Shown in pieces: positions 8,916-17,905 of a DNA stretch of 64,000 bases. Source of the stretch: Nostocales cyanobacterium LEGE 11386 (GTDB taxonomy: Bacteria; Cyanobacteriota; Cyanobacteriia; Cyanobacteriales; Nostocaceae); the NCBI GenBank assembly GCA_015207155.1, contig JADEXK010000013.1, positions 34,103-98,102 on the forward strand, read 5' to 3'. The position numbers and the translations under genes are program-made. Each line of letters begins with the position of its first letter. Within the stretch, counting starts at the first letter, position 1. The notes beneath the pieces are model-generated. The model ran no database searches, was not told the DNA's origin, and saw only the letters and a program-made list of their open reading frames with translations.

Positions 8916-9206
8916 CCCACCCTTATAAAACCCTTACCATAACTAAGTTTAAAGGTGGCATTTCTGAGGGGGGTGTAATTTACCTGTCAACAAGGCTCAA
9001 TTATTGACAAATACCATCCATACAAAATACTCAAACCCTTATACAGCAGGCTATCGGAGGGGTCAACGCAAGAATTAGGCTTTGAGCGATCGCTATACCC
9101 CCTCAGATAACTTGCATCATCAAATGCTTTCACTAGGAAACGAAAAATTTAATTTTCAAGGTTCTGTTATTAATGGGGTAAATTATCACACATCACACTT
9201 AAATTT

Positions 9207-9455
9207 TCAAGTCGGCACTAATTCACCGGGACGCAATTTTGACCATTTACCCATTTCTTGCTTAAAGCTGAGACAACCGACAACATCCCATTCCATCTCA
9301 ATCACATCTTCCTTTGTGCGGATGTTGACATTGATGGAGGGTTCATTGGGGTTAAATGTAGGATTTTCAGTCAAGTGGGGCTGTTGGTGTTGTGCTTCTA
9401 CGGCGTGGTAGGTTTCACAACGGTCTACATAGTGGCAGTTCACACAAATACACAT
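9207..9455 (-). CDS. ycf34: Ycf34 family protein
   Basis: The 82-aa protein opens MCICVNCHYVDRCETYHAVEAQHQQPHL, the characteristic Cys-rich start of Ycf34, with C2, C4, C7 and C13 as probable ligands; a further Cys follows in DVVGCLSF. Ycf34 is conserved in cyanobacteria and red-algal plastids and has been reported to bind an iron-sulfur cluster and influence photosynthetic electron transport. It is divergent from cca, with 91 bases between the two starts. From 8645 to 9206 the only recognisable content is the CRISPR remnant and a half-repeat (GGCGTTGCTGA) at about 8713. Confidence 0.92.
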   Translation of the reverse strand: MCICVNCHYVDRCETYHAVEAQHQQPHLTENPTFNPNEPSINVNIRTKEDVIEMEWDVVGCLSFKQEMGKWSKLRPGELVPT

Positions 9456-9546
9456 GATAGAACCAACTCCAGGAACCTTTCTTTATTGTTAATCTAACTT
9501 AAGCCCAGCTTTTATTCATTAGCTGTTGGGTTGATTTTTAACGGCA

Positions 9547-10833
9547 ATGCACGATTCTATTTATCCTACCTTAGTTCCCGCAAATTGGCCTTTTAGCTTG
9601 GAATGGTTGCCACAACCTGCTTACATGGTTGGTGGTGCGGTGCGAGATGCCTTGCTCAAAAGAAGTCGTGAATATCTAGATTTAGATTTTATTATCCCAT
9701 CGGATGCGGTCAATGTGGCAAGGGCGATCGCTCGTCATTATCAAGCTGGTTTTGTCTTGCTCGATGCACAACGACAAATTGCTCGTGTGGTGTTTCCCCA
9801 GGCGACGGCTGATTTTGCTCAACAAGAAGGGGATAGTTTAGCAACTGACTTGTATAGAAGAGATTTTACGATTAATGCGATCGCCTATAATCCCCATACC
9901 CAAGAAATTATTGACCCCATGCAAGGTTATGCAGATTTAGAACAGGGGATGCTGCGAATGATATCACCAGCTAATCTAGAAGATGATCCTTTGCGGTTAA
10001 TGCGCGCCTATCGTCAAGCTGCCCAACTTGGCTTTACTATTGAACCTGTCACTCAAGCTACAATTCGTTCTTTAGCATCACAGATAACGCAAGTTGCAGC
10101 CGAACGAGTGCGAGGAGAAATTGGCTATCTATTGGCAAATTCTCAAGGTACTCCCTGGATAACCAGTGCGGGAGAAGATGGTTTACTTGCACCTTTCTTC
10201 AAAAATGCTACGGCTGAAAGCTTCCACAAACTCGCAGCCATAGACAAAGTAGATAACTTATTAGCTACAAATTGTCCACAATTGAGTGTAGAACTGCAAC
10301 AATACGTGCGTGATACAGTCAAAACGACTTGGTTAGGTATTGCAAAACTTGCTTGTCTGGTTCACCCAAATCCAGAAGTTGCCGAAATAGAATTACAGGA
10401 AATAACATACAGCCGTGCGGAAATTCGCGCTGTTACCACTGCGCTGAAACTTTTACCGCAACTAAAGTCAGCTAGTATGTCAATCCGAGAACAATATTTT
10501 TTGTTCCAAGAAGCGGGGATTATATTTCCGGCTATAGTGGTTTTAGCCTTAGTAGATAATACTCTGGTAGAGGCGATGTCTGGTGACAAGTTACTACGCC
10601 CTTACGCACCGTTGATCAGCCGCTACCTTAACCCTGATGATCTGGTCGCTCATCCCACTCAGCTAGTAAGTGGTAAAAAGCTAATCATAGCATTAAATAT
10701 TCCAGCTTCACCAGTAATAGGCGAATTGCTCACAGAAATTGCTGTAGCACAAGCTGAGGGGATAATCTCCACAGCCGCAGAGGCTATAAAGTATGCAAGT
10801 CAGTTGCTTGAGGGTGAGATTTCCGCTAAATAA
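9547..10833 (+). CDS. cca: CCA-adding tRNA nucleotidyltransferase / poly(A) polymerase family
   Basis: The 428-aa protein has the class II nucleotidyltransferase head domain: MVGGAVRDALL, the metal-binding DLDF pair, RRDFTINAIAYNP, and the EDDPLRLMRAYRQAAQLGF motif that separates head and neck. It should add or repair the 3' CCA end of tRNA. Some cyanobacteria divide C and A addition between two enzymes of this family, so activity may be CCA or only part of it. The C-terminal half (about 200-428) is all-helical as usual. Start is ATG 9547; no HD domain is obvious. Confidence 0.88.
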   Translation: MHDSIYPTLVPANWPFSLEWLPQPAYMVGGAVRDALLKRSREYLDLDFIIPSDAVNVARAIARHYQAGFVLLDAQRQIARVVFPQATADFAQQEGDSLATDLYRRDFTINAIAYNPHTQEIIDPMQGYADLEQGMLRMISPANLEDDPLRLMRAYRQAAQLGFTIEPVTQATIRSLASQITQVAAERVRGEIGYLLANSQGTPWITSAGEDGLLAPFFKNATAESFHKLAAIDKVDNLLATNCPQLSVELQQYVRDTVKTTWLGIAKLACLVHPNPEVAEIELQEITYSRAEIRAVTTALKLLPQLKSASMSIREQYFLFQEAGIIFPAIVVLALVDNTLVEAMSGDKLLRPYAPLISRYLNPDDLVAHPTQLVSGKKLIIALNIPASPVIGELLTEIAVAQAEGIISTAAEAIKYASQLLEGEISAK

Positions 10834-10851
10834 GTCGGGGATCTGAGCCTT

Positions 10852-13800
10852 TCACGTTTCACTGTTGATACTCTCATAAATACTGCATAGTAATTTTTCA
10901 AACACAACTGCTTTAAATTCTTCACTATTCATCACTTGCATAAAGATTTTTTCGTTACCGTCCATGCGTTCGATAAAAAGATTTTCCAGATGCTTTTCTA
11001 GAACCGGGGCAAAGTTTTCTTTTGTATTGACTTGAGCCGCTTGTTTGATGGAGTCATTAGCGATCGCAGTTTCGGTAATTTGCTCGAAAAAGAGTTGGTC
11101 GGCTGGGGTGAAGTTAGTACCAAAACGTTCGTTAAGGGAGTCAATCAGTTGGGATAACGGGACTTCTTTATCAGGCTGACGGGTTCCAACTGCGATCGCA
11201 CCTCGTAATGGTTCTGCCTTACCTTCGGTTAAATCAATTTTCCCTTCACTAATTTTTTCTAGACGATAAAATTTTAGTTCTATATCCCCAGATAAATCAA
11301 TTTTGGGAGCTTGGGTACTACGGGGTAATTTCTTAAGGAGAAAACGACAATATGCGTAAAGTTTTTCTAATTCTGAATCTTGATAAGGAATAATTTGGGA
11401 AAGAAATAAGTAGAGATTGCGAAAGCTGGTAAGTTGGCTTTTAAATAGTTCTTTATCTACATCTGACAAGGCTTGATAATTTTCAATAATTGGATCTAGT
11501 AATGTATTTAATTTTTTGTGTTCACTACCTGTAAGAGAGGTTTTCGGACGAAACCAAATTTCACACCATTGATTAATATCATCTTGGCTAAAAAGTTTCC
11601 ATTCATAAAGTTGGTAAGATAAGTCATTTAATTGTTGCGGATCTGCGGTTTCACCGATGGGAGTTTCTTCGTAGTAGGGTTTAAAAGCTTGGTAGATGTC
11701 TTCGGGTTTATTGACAAAATCTAAAACGAAGGTATCTTCTTTGCCTGTGGTGGTACGGTTGAGACGGGATAGGGTCTGGACGGCTTGAACTCCATCTAAC
11801 CGTTTATCAACAAACATTGTATGCAGCAATGGTTGGTCAAATCCGGTTTGGAATTTGTTGGCGACAAGCAGCACTTGATAGGCATCGCTGGCAAATTTAT
11901 CAGGAATTTCGGAAGTTTTGATACCGCAATTCATGTTGACTTCAGTGAATGTTTCTCCGGGGAACTCATCAAGGGTAATAGAACCAGAAAAGGCAACGAG
12001 AGATTTAATATCGCTATAGCCTTTTTGTTTAATGTATTGATCAAAAGCGAGTTTGTATTTAACGGCGTGTTCACGGGAACGAGTAACAACCATTGCTTTA
12101 GCCCTACCCCCAATTTTGTGGCGGGTATGGTTGCGGAAATGTTCAATGATAATTTCTACTTTTTGGCCGATATTGTAAGGATGGAGTTCGATAAATTGGG
12201 TGATCGCTTTAGCTGCTTGGCGACGGGGTAAGTCCGGGTTATTTTCAGAAATGCGGACAAGTTCGTAATAGCGATCGTAGCAGGTGTAATTTGCCAAAAC
12301 GTCTTTAATATAGCCTTCTTCAATGGCTTGGCGCATAGTGTAGAGATGGAAGGGGGCTGCGCCGTTCTCTCCCGGTTCGTCGAATACGAGTTGGGTTTTG
12401 TACTTAGGAGTGGCGGTAAAGGCGAAATAGCTGAGGTTTGGTTGTTTGGTGCGGGTGAGTTGTTCTTTGAGGAGTTGTTTTTTGGCCTCATCACTAAGAT
12501 CATCTTCTTCAAGTTCATCTTCTAGAAGTTGAGCTGCGATCGCCTCCGGTGGGCGGAACGCCATCGCTGATTCAATACCATCTTTATTCAGGATTTTGCG
12601 GAGTTCTGTGGCTGTTTCTCCGGTTTGGGAGCCGTGGGCTTCATCAACAATGACGGCAAAGCGTTTATCTTTGGTCGTAATGTCTATGGCTTTGCCTTTT
12701 TTGGCTAAAGTCTCGATCGCTTTAGTAATGAAGGGGAATTTCTGAATTGTAGAAATGATGATCGGTACACCGTCACTGAGGGCTGTAGCCAGTTGTTGAG
12801 TGTTTTCGTCAATTTTTTGGACAACTTCGGCTTTATGATCAAACTGGTAGATAGTGTTTTGCAGTTGTTGATCTAGTACGGTGCGATCGGTGATGACGAC
12901 AACGGTATGAAAGATTTTTTCATCTTGGTTGTCGTGGAGGTTGGCGAGGCGATGGGCTAACCAAGCAATAGAGTTTGATTTTCCCGAACCGGCGGAATGT
13001 TGAATTAAATAATTATGTCCGGCTTTGTGTTGTTTAGTGTGGGCTATAAGTCTGCGAACCACATCAAGTTGATGGTAGCGGGGGAAAATCAGGGTTTCTT
13101 TTTTCTGGTAATTAACGCCAGTGGCGGTAGGAATTTTGCTTTCCTTAATTTCGATATGTAAAAAACGGGCTAAGATGTCCAAAAGGCTATCTTTTTGTAA
13201 AACTTCTAACCAAAAGTAACTAGTGCGATATTCTTCATTATCACCAGGGGGATTACCCGCACCGTGATTATTTCCTTTGTTGAAGGGTAGGAAATAGGTA
13301 CTTTCCCCAGCGAGTTTGGTGGTCATCCAGACTTCATCGGTGTCTACGGCGAAATGGACTAAGCACCGTTGTTTAAAGGCAAATAGCGGGTCTTTGGGGT
13401 CGCGATCGTGTCTGTATTGGTGGATGGCGTTTTGGTATGTTTGCCCGGTGAAGGGGTTTTTCAGTTCGATGGTGGCGATAGGTAAACCGTTGATGCTGAG
13501 GAGAATATCGGGAATACGTCCAGTTTTAATTTTGACTTGGCGGGTGATGGTGAGGCGATTTTTTTCGTAAAGTGCCAAAGTTTCCGGGTTCATGCCTGTG
13601 TTTGGCTGGAAGTAAGCAACTCGCAGGGTTTTACCATAACATTTGAAGCCATTGCGGAGGACATCGAGCATTCCTCGGCCTTTGAGTTCTTTGGTGAGGC
13701 TATCTATAATGACTTTTTGGGCATCGCTGGGGCTGGTGTTGGCTAGGCGTTGCCATTGTTGGGGTTGGGTGGTTTGGATGAAATTGATAATCTCTGTGGG

Positions 13801-13908
13801 GAAAAGGGCCGTTTCTGCGTCGTAGTCAGCGTGATTGCCTTGGTGGTAGCCACTCAGTTGCAGGAGTTCCCGTTCGATGATGTCCTCAAATTTGTCTTCC
13901 GTGTGCAT
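10852..13908 (-). CDS. hsdR: type I restriction endonuclease subunit HsdR
   Basis: The 1018-aa protein has the HsdR order: N-terminal PD-(D/E)xK nuclease with GRIPDILLSINGLPIATIELKNP (about residues 130-155), then an SF2 helicase motor with Walker A HSAGSGKSNS (about 305) and DEAH box VIVDEAHGSQ (about 423), followed by the second RecA-like domain (VANKFQTGFDQPLLHTMFVDKRL, SRLNRT) and a C-terminal domain that docks on the methyltransferase. It supplies the ATP-driven translocation and cleavage activity of the complex formed with HsdM and HsdS upstream. The frame is intact, so the system may be active. It is separated from the rest of the island by 250 bases of repeats. Confidence 0.93.
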   Translation of the reverse strand: MHTEDKFEDIIERELLQLSGYHQGNHADYDAETALFPTEIINFIQTTQPQQWQRLANTSPSDAQKVIIDSLTKELKGRGMLDVLRNGFKCYGKTLRVAYFQPNTGMNPETLALYEKNRLTITRQVKIKTGRIPDILLSINGLPIATIELKNPFTGQTYQNAIHQYRHDRDPKDPLFAFKQRCLVHFAVDTDEVWMTTKLAGESTYFLPFNKGNNHGAGNPPGDNEEYRTSYFWLEVLQKDSLLDILARFLHIEIKESKIPTATGVNYQKKETLIFPRYHQLDVVRRLIAHTKQHKAGHNYLIQHSAGSGKSNSIAWLAHRLANLHDNQDEKIFHTVVVITDRTVLDQQLQNTIYQFDHKAEVVQKIDENTQQLATALSDGVPIIISTIQKFPFITKAIETLAKKGKAIDITTKDKRFAVIVDEAHGSQTGETATELRKILNKDGIESAMAFRPPEAIAAQLLEDELEEDDLSDEAKKQLLKEQLTRTKQPNLSYFAFTATPKYKTQLVFDEPGENGAAPFHLYTMRQAIEEGYIKDVLANYTCYDRYYELVRISENNPDLPRRQAAKAITQFIELHPYNIGQKVEIIIEHFRNHTRHKIGGRAKAMVVTRSREHAVKYKLAFDQYIKQKGYSDIKSLVAFSGSITLDEFPGETFTEVNMNCGIKTSEIPDKFASDAYQVLLVANKFQTGFDQPLLHTMFVDKRLDGVQAVQTLSRLNRTTTGKEDTFVLDFVNKPEDIYQAFKPYYEETPIGETADPQQLNDLSYQLYEWKLFSQDDINQWCEIWFRPKTSLTGSEHKKLNTLLDPIIENYQALSDVDKELFKSQLTSFRNLYLFLSQIIPYQDSELEKLYAYCRFLLKKLPRSTQAPKIDLSGDIELKFYRLEKISEGKIDLTEGKAEPLRGAIAVGTRQPDKEVPLSQLIDSLNERFGTNFTPADQLFFEQITETAIANDSIKQAAQVNTKENFAPVLEKHLENLFIERMDGNEKIFMQVMNSEEFKAVVFEKLLCSIYESINSET

Positions 13909-14158
13909 GAGGTATGAAGTATAAACATAATCAAGTATAAGCGTGAATTATACTCCAAACAGCTAATCTCTGGAATTTGCATTATTGCATAAACTCAGAG
14001 CGAAAACCTGAACAAAAACTCTGCGTACCTCTGCGTTTACCTCCGCGAGACTCTGCGTTTAACAGTAACTTTACAAGCCCTTTTCAGTAAACAATCAAGG
14101 TGCGTTGCGCTGCGCGACAACACACCCTACATTTTTAAACCATTCTCTAAAAAATACA

Positions 14159-15070
14159 TCAATTTTGTTGGTCTAACCAATTGATCAAGTCTGCCAAAGA
14201 TTGGAAATCAAAAATCGCATCTGCTAGGTTTTCTATTTGCTCTACAGATAAAGAATCAATCCGACTTTCTAAGGTAGAATCAATATTATTAAAGCGTCGT
14301 TTAACTAGTCTTTTAACAATCTTTTGTTCTCCTTGTTCAATTCCCCGTTCAATGCCTTTTTCCATCCAACTGGTGACAATTTCCATGATTTGTTCCTCTT
14401 CTACTAAGTTGGCTTGTTTTAGTTCGGTATCAAGTTCTTGTTCTTCCGTGGCGTTTAATCTGAGATAGGTATCAATAAAACCGGAAATTATTTCTATTTT
14501 AGCAGGATTTAACTGCAAGGTTACTAACATTCTTAAGCATTCGAGCTTGACTTTAATTTTCTCCTCTGGTTTAAACTCCATTTTTGCCATTAATGCGGCA
14601 GCTACGGGGTTTGGTTGATTTAAAAAATTGCGCCAGTTGAGGTTATTTAGTTGAATAGCAAAGTAATTAAATTCTAATATTTTTCTGTTAGGGAAGTTAA
14701 CTGTATATTGGCTTTTTTCTGGGCGTTTCGGTTCGTTGTAGGAGAAAATAACTATAGGAAATATGGGCATTAAATATTTAGCATCTAAACGAGCGAAGTA
14801 ATGAAACATCCGCCGTTCAAATTCTTTTTGATTATATGCTTGATTTTCGAGATGAATCAGGAAATATGTGTCTTGTTCTCTAAATTTGACTTGGGCTAGT
14901 AAGTCGATTTTTCTTTTGTCTCCAGAGGTGACATCGGTAAATATTTCTTCTGGTAAAAATGTGAGGCTGTCTTTATTTACATAGTCTAATACTTCTGGTA
15001 TGAATAATTCTATAAATTCCCAAAAGAATGTTTGGATTAATTCTTTAAATAGTCTATCGTGGTCTATCAT
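14159..15070 (-). CDS. Rpn/PD-(D/E)xK nuclease-like protein with DUF4351
   Basis: The 303-aa protein starts MIDHDRLFKELIQTFFWEFIELFIPEV and has a nuclease-like core with DLLAQVKFREQDTYFLIHLENQAYNQKEFERRMFHYFARL (about 55-92), resembling the transposase-derived Rpn family. The C-terminus (LVKRRFNNIDSTLESRIDSLSVEQIENLADAIFDFQSLADLINWL) is DUF4351. Such proteins are abundant in cyanobacterial genomes, often in many copies, and are regarded as mobile or recombination-promoting nucleases; the exact role is unknown. Here it sits between vapC and hsdR in the restriction island on the same strand. Confidence 0.75.
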   Translation of the reverse strand: MIDHDRLFKELIQTFFWEFIELFIPEVLDYVNKDSLTFLPEEIFTDVTSGDKRKIDLLAQVKFREQDTYFLIHLENQAYNQKEFERRMFHYFARLDAKYLMPIFPIVIFSYNEPKRPEKSQYTVNFPNRKILEFNYFAIQLNNLNWRNFLNQPNPVAAALMAKMEFKPEEKIKVKLECLRMLVTLQLNPAKIEIISGFIDTYLRLNATEEQELDTELKQANLVEEEQIMEIVTSWMEKGIERGIEQGEQKIVKRLVKRRFNNIDSTLESRIDSLSVEQIENLADAIFDFQSLADLINWLDQQN

Positions 15071-15157
15071 TGGCGGGTATGACAGAAATTTTATTCAGTG
15101 ATTTACGCATAGAAAAGAGGTAAAATTTTTTATTATTTTTTAAATTGATAAACTGGT

Positions 15158-15547
15158 TTAACTCAATGTACTAAGACAAGTGGCTTTGATTAAGTTTCCG
15201 TCTAAGGTGACAAGGGTAAGTTTGTAATGAACTGCGGTTGCTGCAATAAAACGATCTGCGGGATCTTGATGTACTAAATCTAATTGACGGCTCAAAATCG
15301 CAATATCATTCGATAAGGGGGCTTCTTTTGTATCGAGTTGCTGTAGACTGTTTTGAACCCATTGTTCTGGAGTTGGCTTTAGGATAAGTCTTCCTTTTTC
15401 AGCAAGTAAGAGGGTTTCCCAAATGCTGATAGGACTTAGCCATAGTTCATTTATTTCGTCAGAGATCGCTTTTTGTAGATTTTCTGAAAGGTGGAGATCA
15501 CCGAGAAGATACCAAATCCAGATATGGGTATCTAGTAAAAGTTTCAT
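15158..15547 (-). CDS. vapC: PIN-domain toxin, VapC family (pair 1)
   Basis: The ATG at 15547 gives 129 aa starting MKLLLDTHIWIWYLLGD, with the first catalytic Asp of the PIN domain in LLDTHIW, an acidic Glu in ISIWETLLLAEKG, and DPADRFIAATAVHYKLTLVTLDG carrying the later acidic residues. PIN toxins of this type cleave RNA. The start codon overlaps the antitoxin stop as ATGA, indicating translational coupling; an in-frame ATG 15 bases upstream is less likely. It neutralises with the Phd-type gene just upstream. Confidence 0.88.
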   Translation of the reverse strand: MKLLLDTHIWIWYLLGDLHLSENLQKAISDEINELWLSPISIWETLLLAEKGRLILKPTPEQWVQNSLQQLDTKEAPLSNDIAILSRQLDLVHQDPADRFIAATAVHYKLTLVTLDGNLIKATCLSTLS

Positions 15548-15777
15548 AATAGGACATCCCAAGTAACTAGATTTGAAGTAGGCTCGACAATATCCCCTGT
15601 AATTTTACCGCTATCTTTCATCCCTCCGAAGGCGGCTCTTTTGCTTTTGTGAATAGGGGAAATGATAGCGATCGCAACACCATTTTGTATGATGGTGAAG
15701 GGTTCGCCTGTTTTTTGCGCTTGGTTAATTAGGTTTTGGACGGTTTCGGGAAGTTCTGCAAGGGTAATTTGTTTCAT
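15544..15777 (-). CDS. Phd/YefM-type antitoxin (pair 1)
   Basis: The 77-aa protein MKQITLAELPETVQNLINQAQKTGEPFTIIQNGVAIAIISPI has the Phd/YefM N-terminal DNA-binding fold (short strand, helices, then the FTIIQNGVAIAII strand pair) followed by an extended C-terminus that should wrap the toxin. It would repress its own operon and bind VapC. It begins 14 bases after the end of hsdS, so it is probably transcribed with the restriction genes. A HIP1-related GCGATCGC-like site is inside the gene. Confidence 0.85.
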   Translation of the reverse strand: MKQITLAELPETVQNLINQAQKTGEPFTIIQNGVAIAIISPIHKSKRAAFGGMKDSGKITGDIVEPTSNLVTWDVLL

Positions 15778-15791
15778 GGTGGGTTCTGGGG

Positions 15792-17054
15792 TTAGGGAAT
15801 GGGGACTTGGCGGACATCTATTTTACCTGTGACGGCGTTGGTGATGAGGGAGGTGCGATATTCTTTTAATTGTTCGATTGCTCGGTTTATGGCATCTTTT
15901 GTTGATTCAATAGATTTATTTTCTTTTGCTAAGTAATCTACTATCATTTGTTGTTCATACTGTGGCGGAGTCGGAAAGATAAAATCAACAGCATGATAAA
16001 TATTAAACTGTTTTTGTGCCGCCCCATATTGGACAAGTTCAACTTGATATCTTCCTATCCTAGAATTAAAAACATGACACAGCCACTCTGAAATAAAAGT
16101 TTTATGTTGACGAACGAACATTACGGAAGCACAGTTACAAGTATCAACTGTATTTGGTATTACAGATGTAACACCTGGTTCTCCTACTCTTACAACAACT
16201 ATGTCACCAGCTTTTAGCTGAGATTTTAACAAGATTTTATTACTTTCTTCTGATATTCTTCTAGCATTTACAAAATCAATTTGATATTCACGAATATTTG
16301 CCCCGTAAATAAAGGGGATGGTTCCATTTTCATCAATATAGCTTGAAGGATTAATAACAACTCCAACACTCTGTTCTGGACTAATAAACTTTAGTCTTTT
16401 CATTTCCCAATGCTCAGGAATTTTACCCAACCACTCAATACCAGAATCTTTCATCGGGACGCTTGGATCTAGTCCTTTGGTGACAGCGTGACTGATGAGG
16501 GCGGTGCGTTTTTCGTCGAGTTTTTCGAGGAGGGCTTCTTTCTTGGTGATGAGGTCATCTATTTGTTTGGTTTTATGGTCGAGAAAGCGGGCGATCGCCT
16601 CCTGTTCATCTAGTGGCGGAGCAGCAAAAAGAATTTGATTTAGTTTTTCCTGCGTCATACTCGGAACTGCTGAACCATATTTATAGAGGTCAAAATCTAT
16701 TGTTAGACATAAATAATAGAAAAATTTTGGATTTGTTATAGAAAAAATATCTGTATAGTAAGCGGTATCTACTGACCAAAATGGAACATTTATAAATTGA
16801 GGTTTATCAATTGTCCCTTTTCTTCCTAGTAAAACTGAGGGTTTGTCATACAGATATTGGCTTGCTCTCCCAAAAATGCCACCTGAACCTATAATTGGAT
16901 ATTCACCATTTTCATCCCAAACATCTTTATGATCACAGCCATTACATATTTTTGCGAAACGCTTTAACCGCTTAACTTCCCAATGTTCAGGAATCTTCCC
17001 TAACCACTCAACAGCAGAATCCTTATACTTTTCATAACCCTGATACTTACCCAT
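15792..17054 (-). CDS. hsdS: type I restriction specificity subunit HsdS
   Basis: The 420-aa protein consists of two target-recognition units, each introduced by nearly the same phrase: SAVEWLGKIPEHWEVKRLK (about residue 13) and SGIEWLGKIPEHWEMKRLK (about 204). The conserved helical spacers are also visible (PPLDEQEAIARFLDHKTKQIDDLITKKEALLEKLDEKRTALISHAVTKGL and PPQYEQQMIVDYLAKENKSIESTKDAINRAIEQLKEYRTSLITNAVTGKI). Each recognition domain reads one half of a bipartite DNA site. The start ATG overlaps the stop of the upstream toxin remnant (TAATG). HsdS works in a complex with HsdM and HsdR. Confidence 0.93.
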   Translation of the reverse strand: MGKYQGYEKYKDSAVEWLGKIPEHWEVKRLKRFAKICNGCDHKDVWDENGEYPIIGSGGIFGRASQYLYDKPSVLLGRKGTIDKPQFINVPFWSVDTAYYTDIFSITNPKFFYYLCLTIDFDLYKYGSAVPSMTQEKLNQILFAAPPLDEQEAIARFLDHKTKQIDDLITKKEALLEKLDEKRTALISHAVTKGLDPSVPMKDSGIEWLGKIPEHWEMKRLKFISPEQSVGVVINPSSYIDENGTIPFIYGANIREYQIDFVNARRISEESNKILLKSQLKAGDIVVVRVGEPGVTSVIPNTVDTCNCASVMFVRQHKTFISEWLCHVFNSRIGRYQVELVQYGAAQKQFNIYHAVDFIFPTPPQYEQQMIVDYLAKENKSIESTKDAINRAIEQLKEYRTSLITNAVTGKIDVRQVPIP

Positions 17055-17555
17055 TATTCCGCCTCTCTTTCCCCTGCTAAAATTAAAATTCTGTCATATA
17101 AAACAGGAGAAATCCAAAAAGTAGAACTTTCAATTAATTTATCCATTAAAGGCTTAACAGCAACAATAAAACCTCTTGTCTTACCTTCCAATAAAACCCC
17201 TAATAATCCTATGATTCTAATTCCTAAACGTTGTGCTTCAGCCCTCCCCCTGCGCTCATCAATTAATAATAAATCAGTTTTTAACTCTAGTGCCAAAATA
17301 ATAGCCTCTGATTCTCCTTGATCCAACTTAGCTTGTTGTTTTAACTCATCAACTTTATTCTTATCTATCACAGTTCTAATCTCCAACAAAGGAGATATTT
17401 CTGTGAGTAATTCACTTAGTATTATGGGATGACACCCAGGGTAACTCTTGATAAACTGCTTGAGGAATAATCACCCTTTCAAAAAGTAATTTCAGCAAGG
17501 AAATATGTTCAATACTAATCAAATTAGTAATAACAGAAGTATCACTAATAATCAC
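17054..17555 (-). pseudogene. DUF3368 PIN-like toxin, frameshifted (pair 2)
   Basis: From a GTG at 17555 that overlaps the upstream antitoxin stop (GTGA), the frame reads MIISDTSVITNLISIEHISLLKLLFERVIIPQAVYQELP, a normal DUF3368 N-terminus with the PIN Asp in SDTS, and then ends at a TGA near 17413. A second frame carries the rest: SELLTEISPLLEIRTVIDKNKVDELKQQAKLDQGESEAIILALELKTDLLLIDERRGRAEAQRLGIRIIGLLGVLLEGK. The join needs a +1 change around 17420-17440. The C-terminal piece is open from 17389 (111 aa) and could still be translated, but without the first catalytic Asp. Likely an inactivated toxin. Confidence 0.75.
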
Positions 17556-17800
17556 AATCTCCCTAACTCCCGCAAATTTTTTAAATCAACCTCAAAATCA
17601 TCCACATCATAATGATATAAGGGAATTTTACGGGCTTTAAGTAAATCTTGAAAAGCATCACACTCCATCTCTGCCATTTTCGCCGCATAACCTAAAGTTA
17701 ATCGCCCCGACTGAAACAAATGTAATGCAATTTCCTGCAAAAATTCTGTGGGTGTTAACTGGGAAGCCTCTAAAAATTCATCAGAAATTGTCACAGCCAT
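17552..17800 (-). CDS. UPF0175 family antitoxin-like protein (pair 2)
   Basis: The 82-aa protein MAVTISDEFLEASQLTPTEFLQEIALHLFQSGRLTLGYAAKMAEMECDAFQDLLKARKIPLYHYDVDDFEVDLKNLREL has the UPF0175 pattern: a short helix-turn-helix-like body (LTLGYAAKMAEMECDAFQDLLKARKIP) and an acidic tail. UPF0175 genes are regularly paired with DUF3368 PIN-like genes, as here, and are taken to be antitoxins. Its own frame is intact although the toxin frame is broken. Confidence 0.85.
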   Translation of the reverse strand: MAVTISDEFLEASQLTPTEFLQEIALHLFQSGRLTLGYAAKMAEMECDAFQDLLKARKIPLYHYDVDDFEVDLKNLRELGRL

Positions 17801-17905
17801 TGCTAAAACTCCTGGTTATATATTGTAGTCATACTCATCAAATACTCCGTTTAAATCCTCATCCATCTCATCAATAACTCCTAAATCGTCTTCTATCAAT
17901 TCAAG

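Noticed and set aside
8711..9007. Open frame of 98 codons over the CRISPR-like repeats
   Set aside because: It simply runs through two 36-nt repeats and a half MITE; codon content is repeat-driven and there is no ribosome site.
11821..12525. Plus-strand frames antisense to hsdR
   Set aside because: They mirror the codon pattern of hsdR, a strong full-length family match on the other strand.
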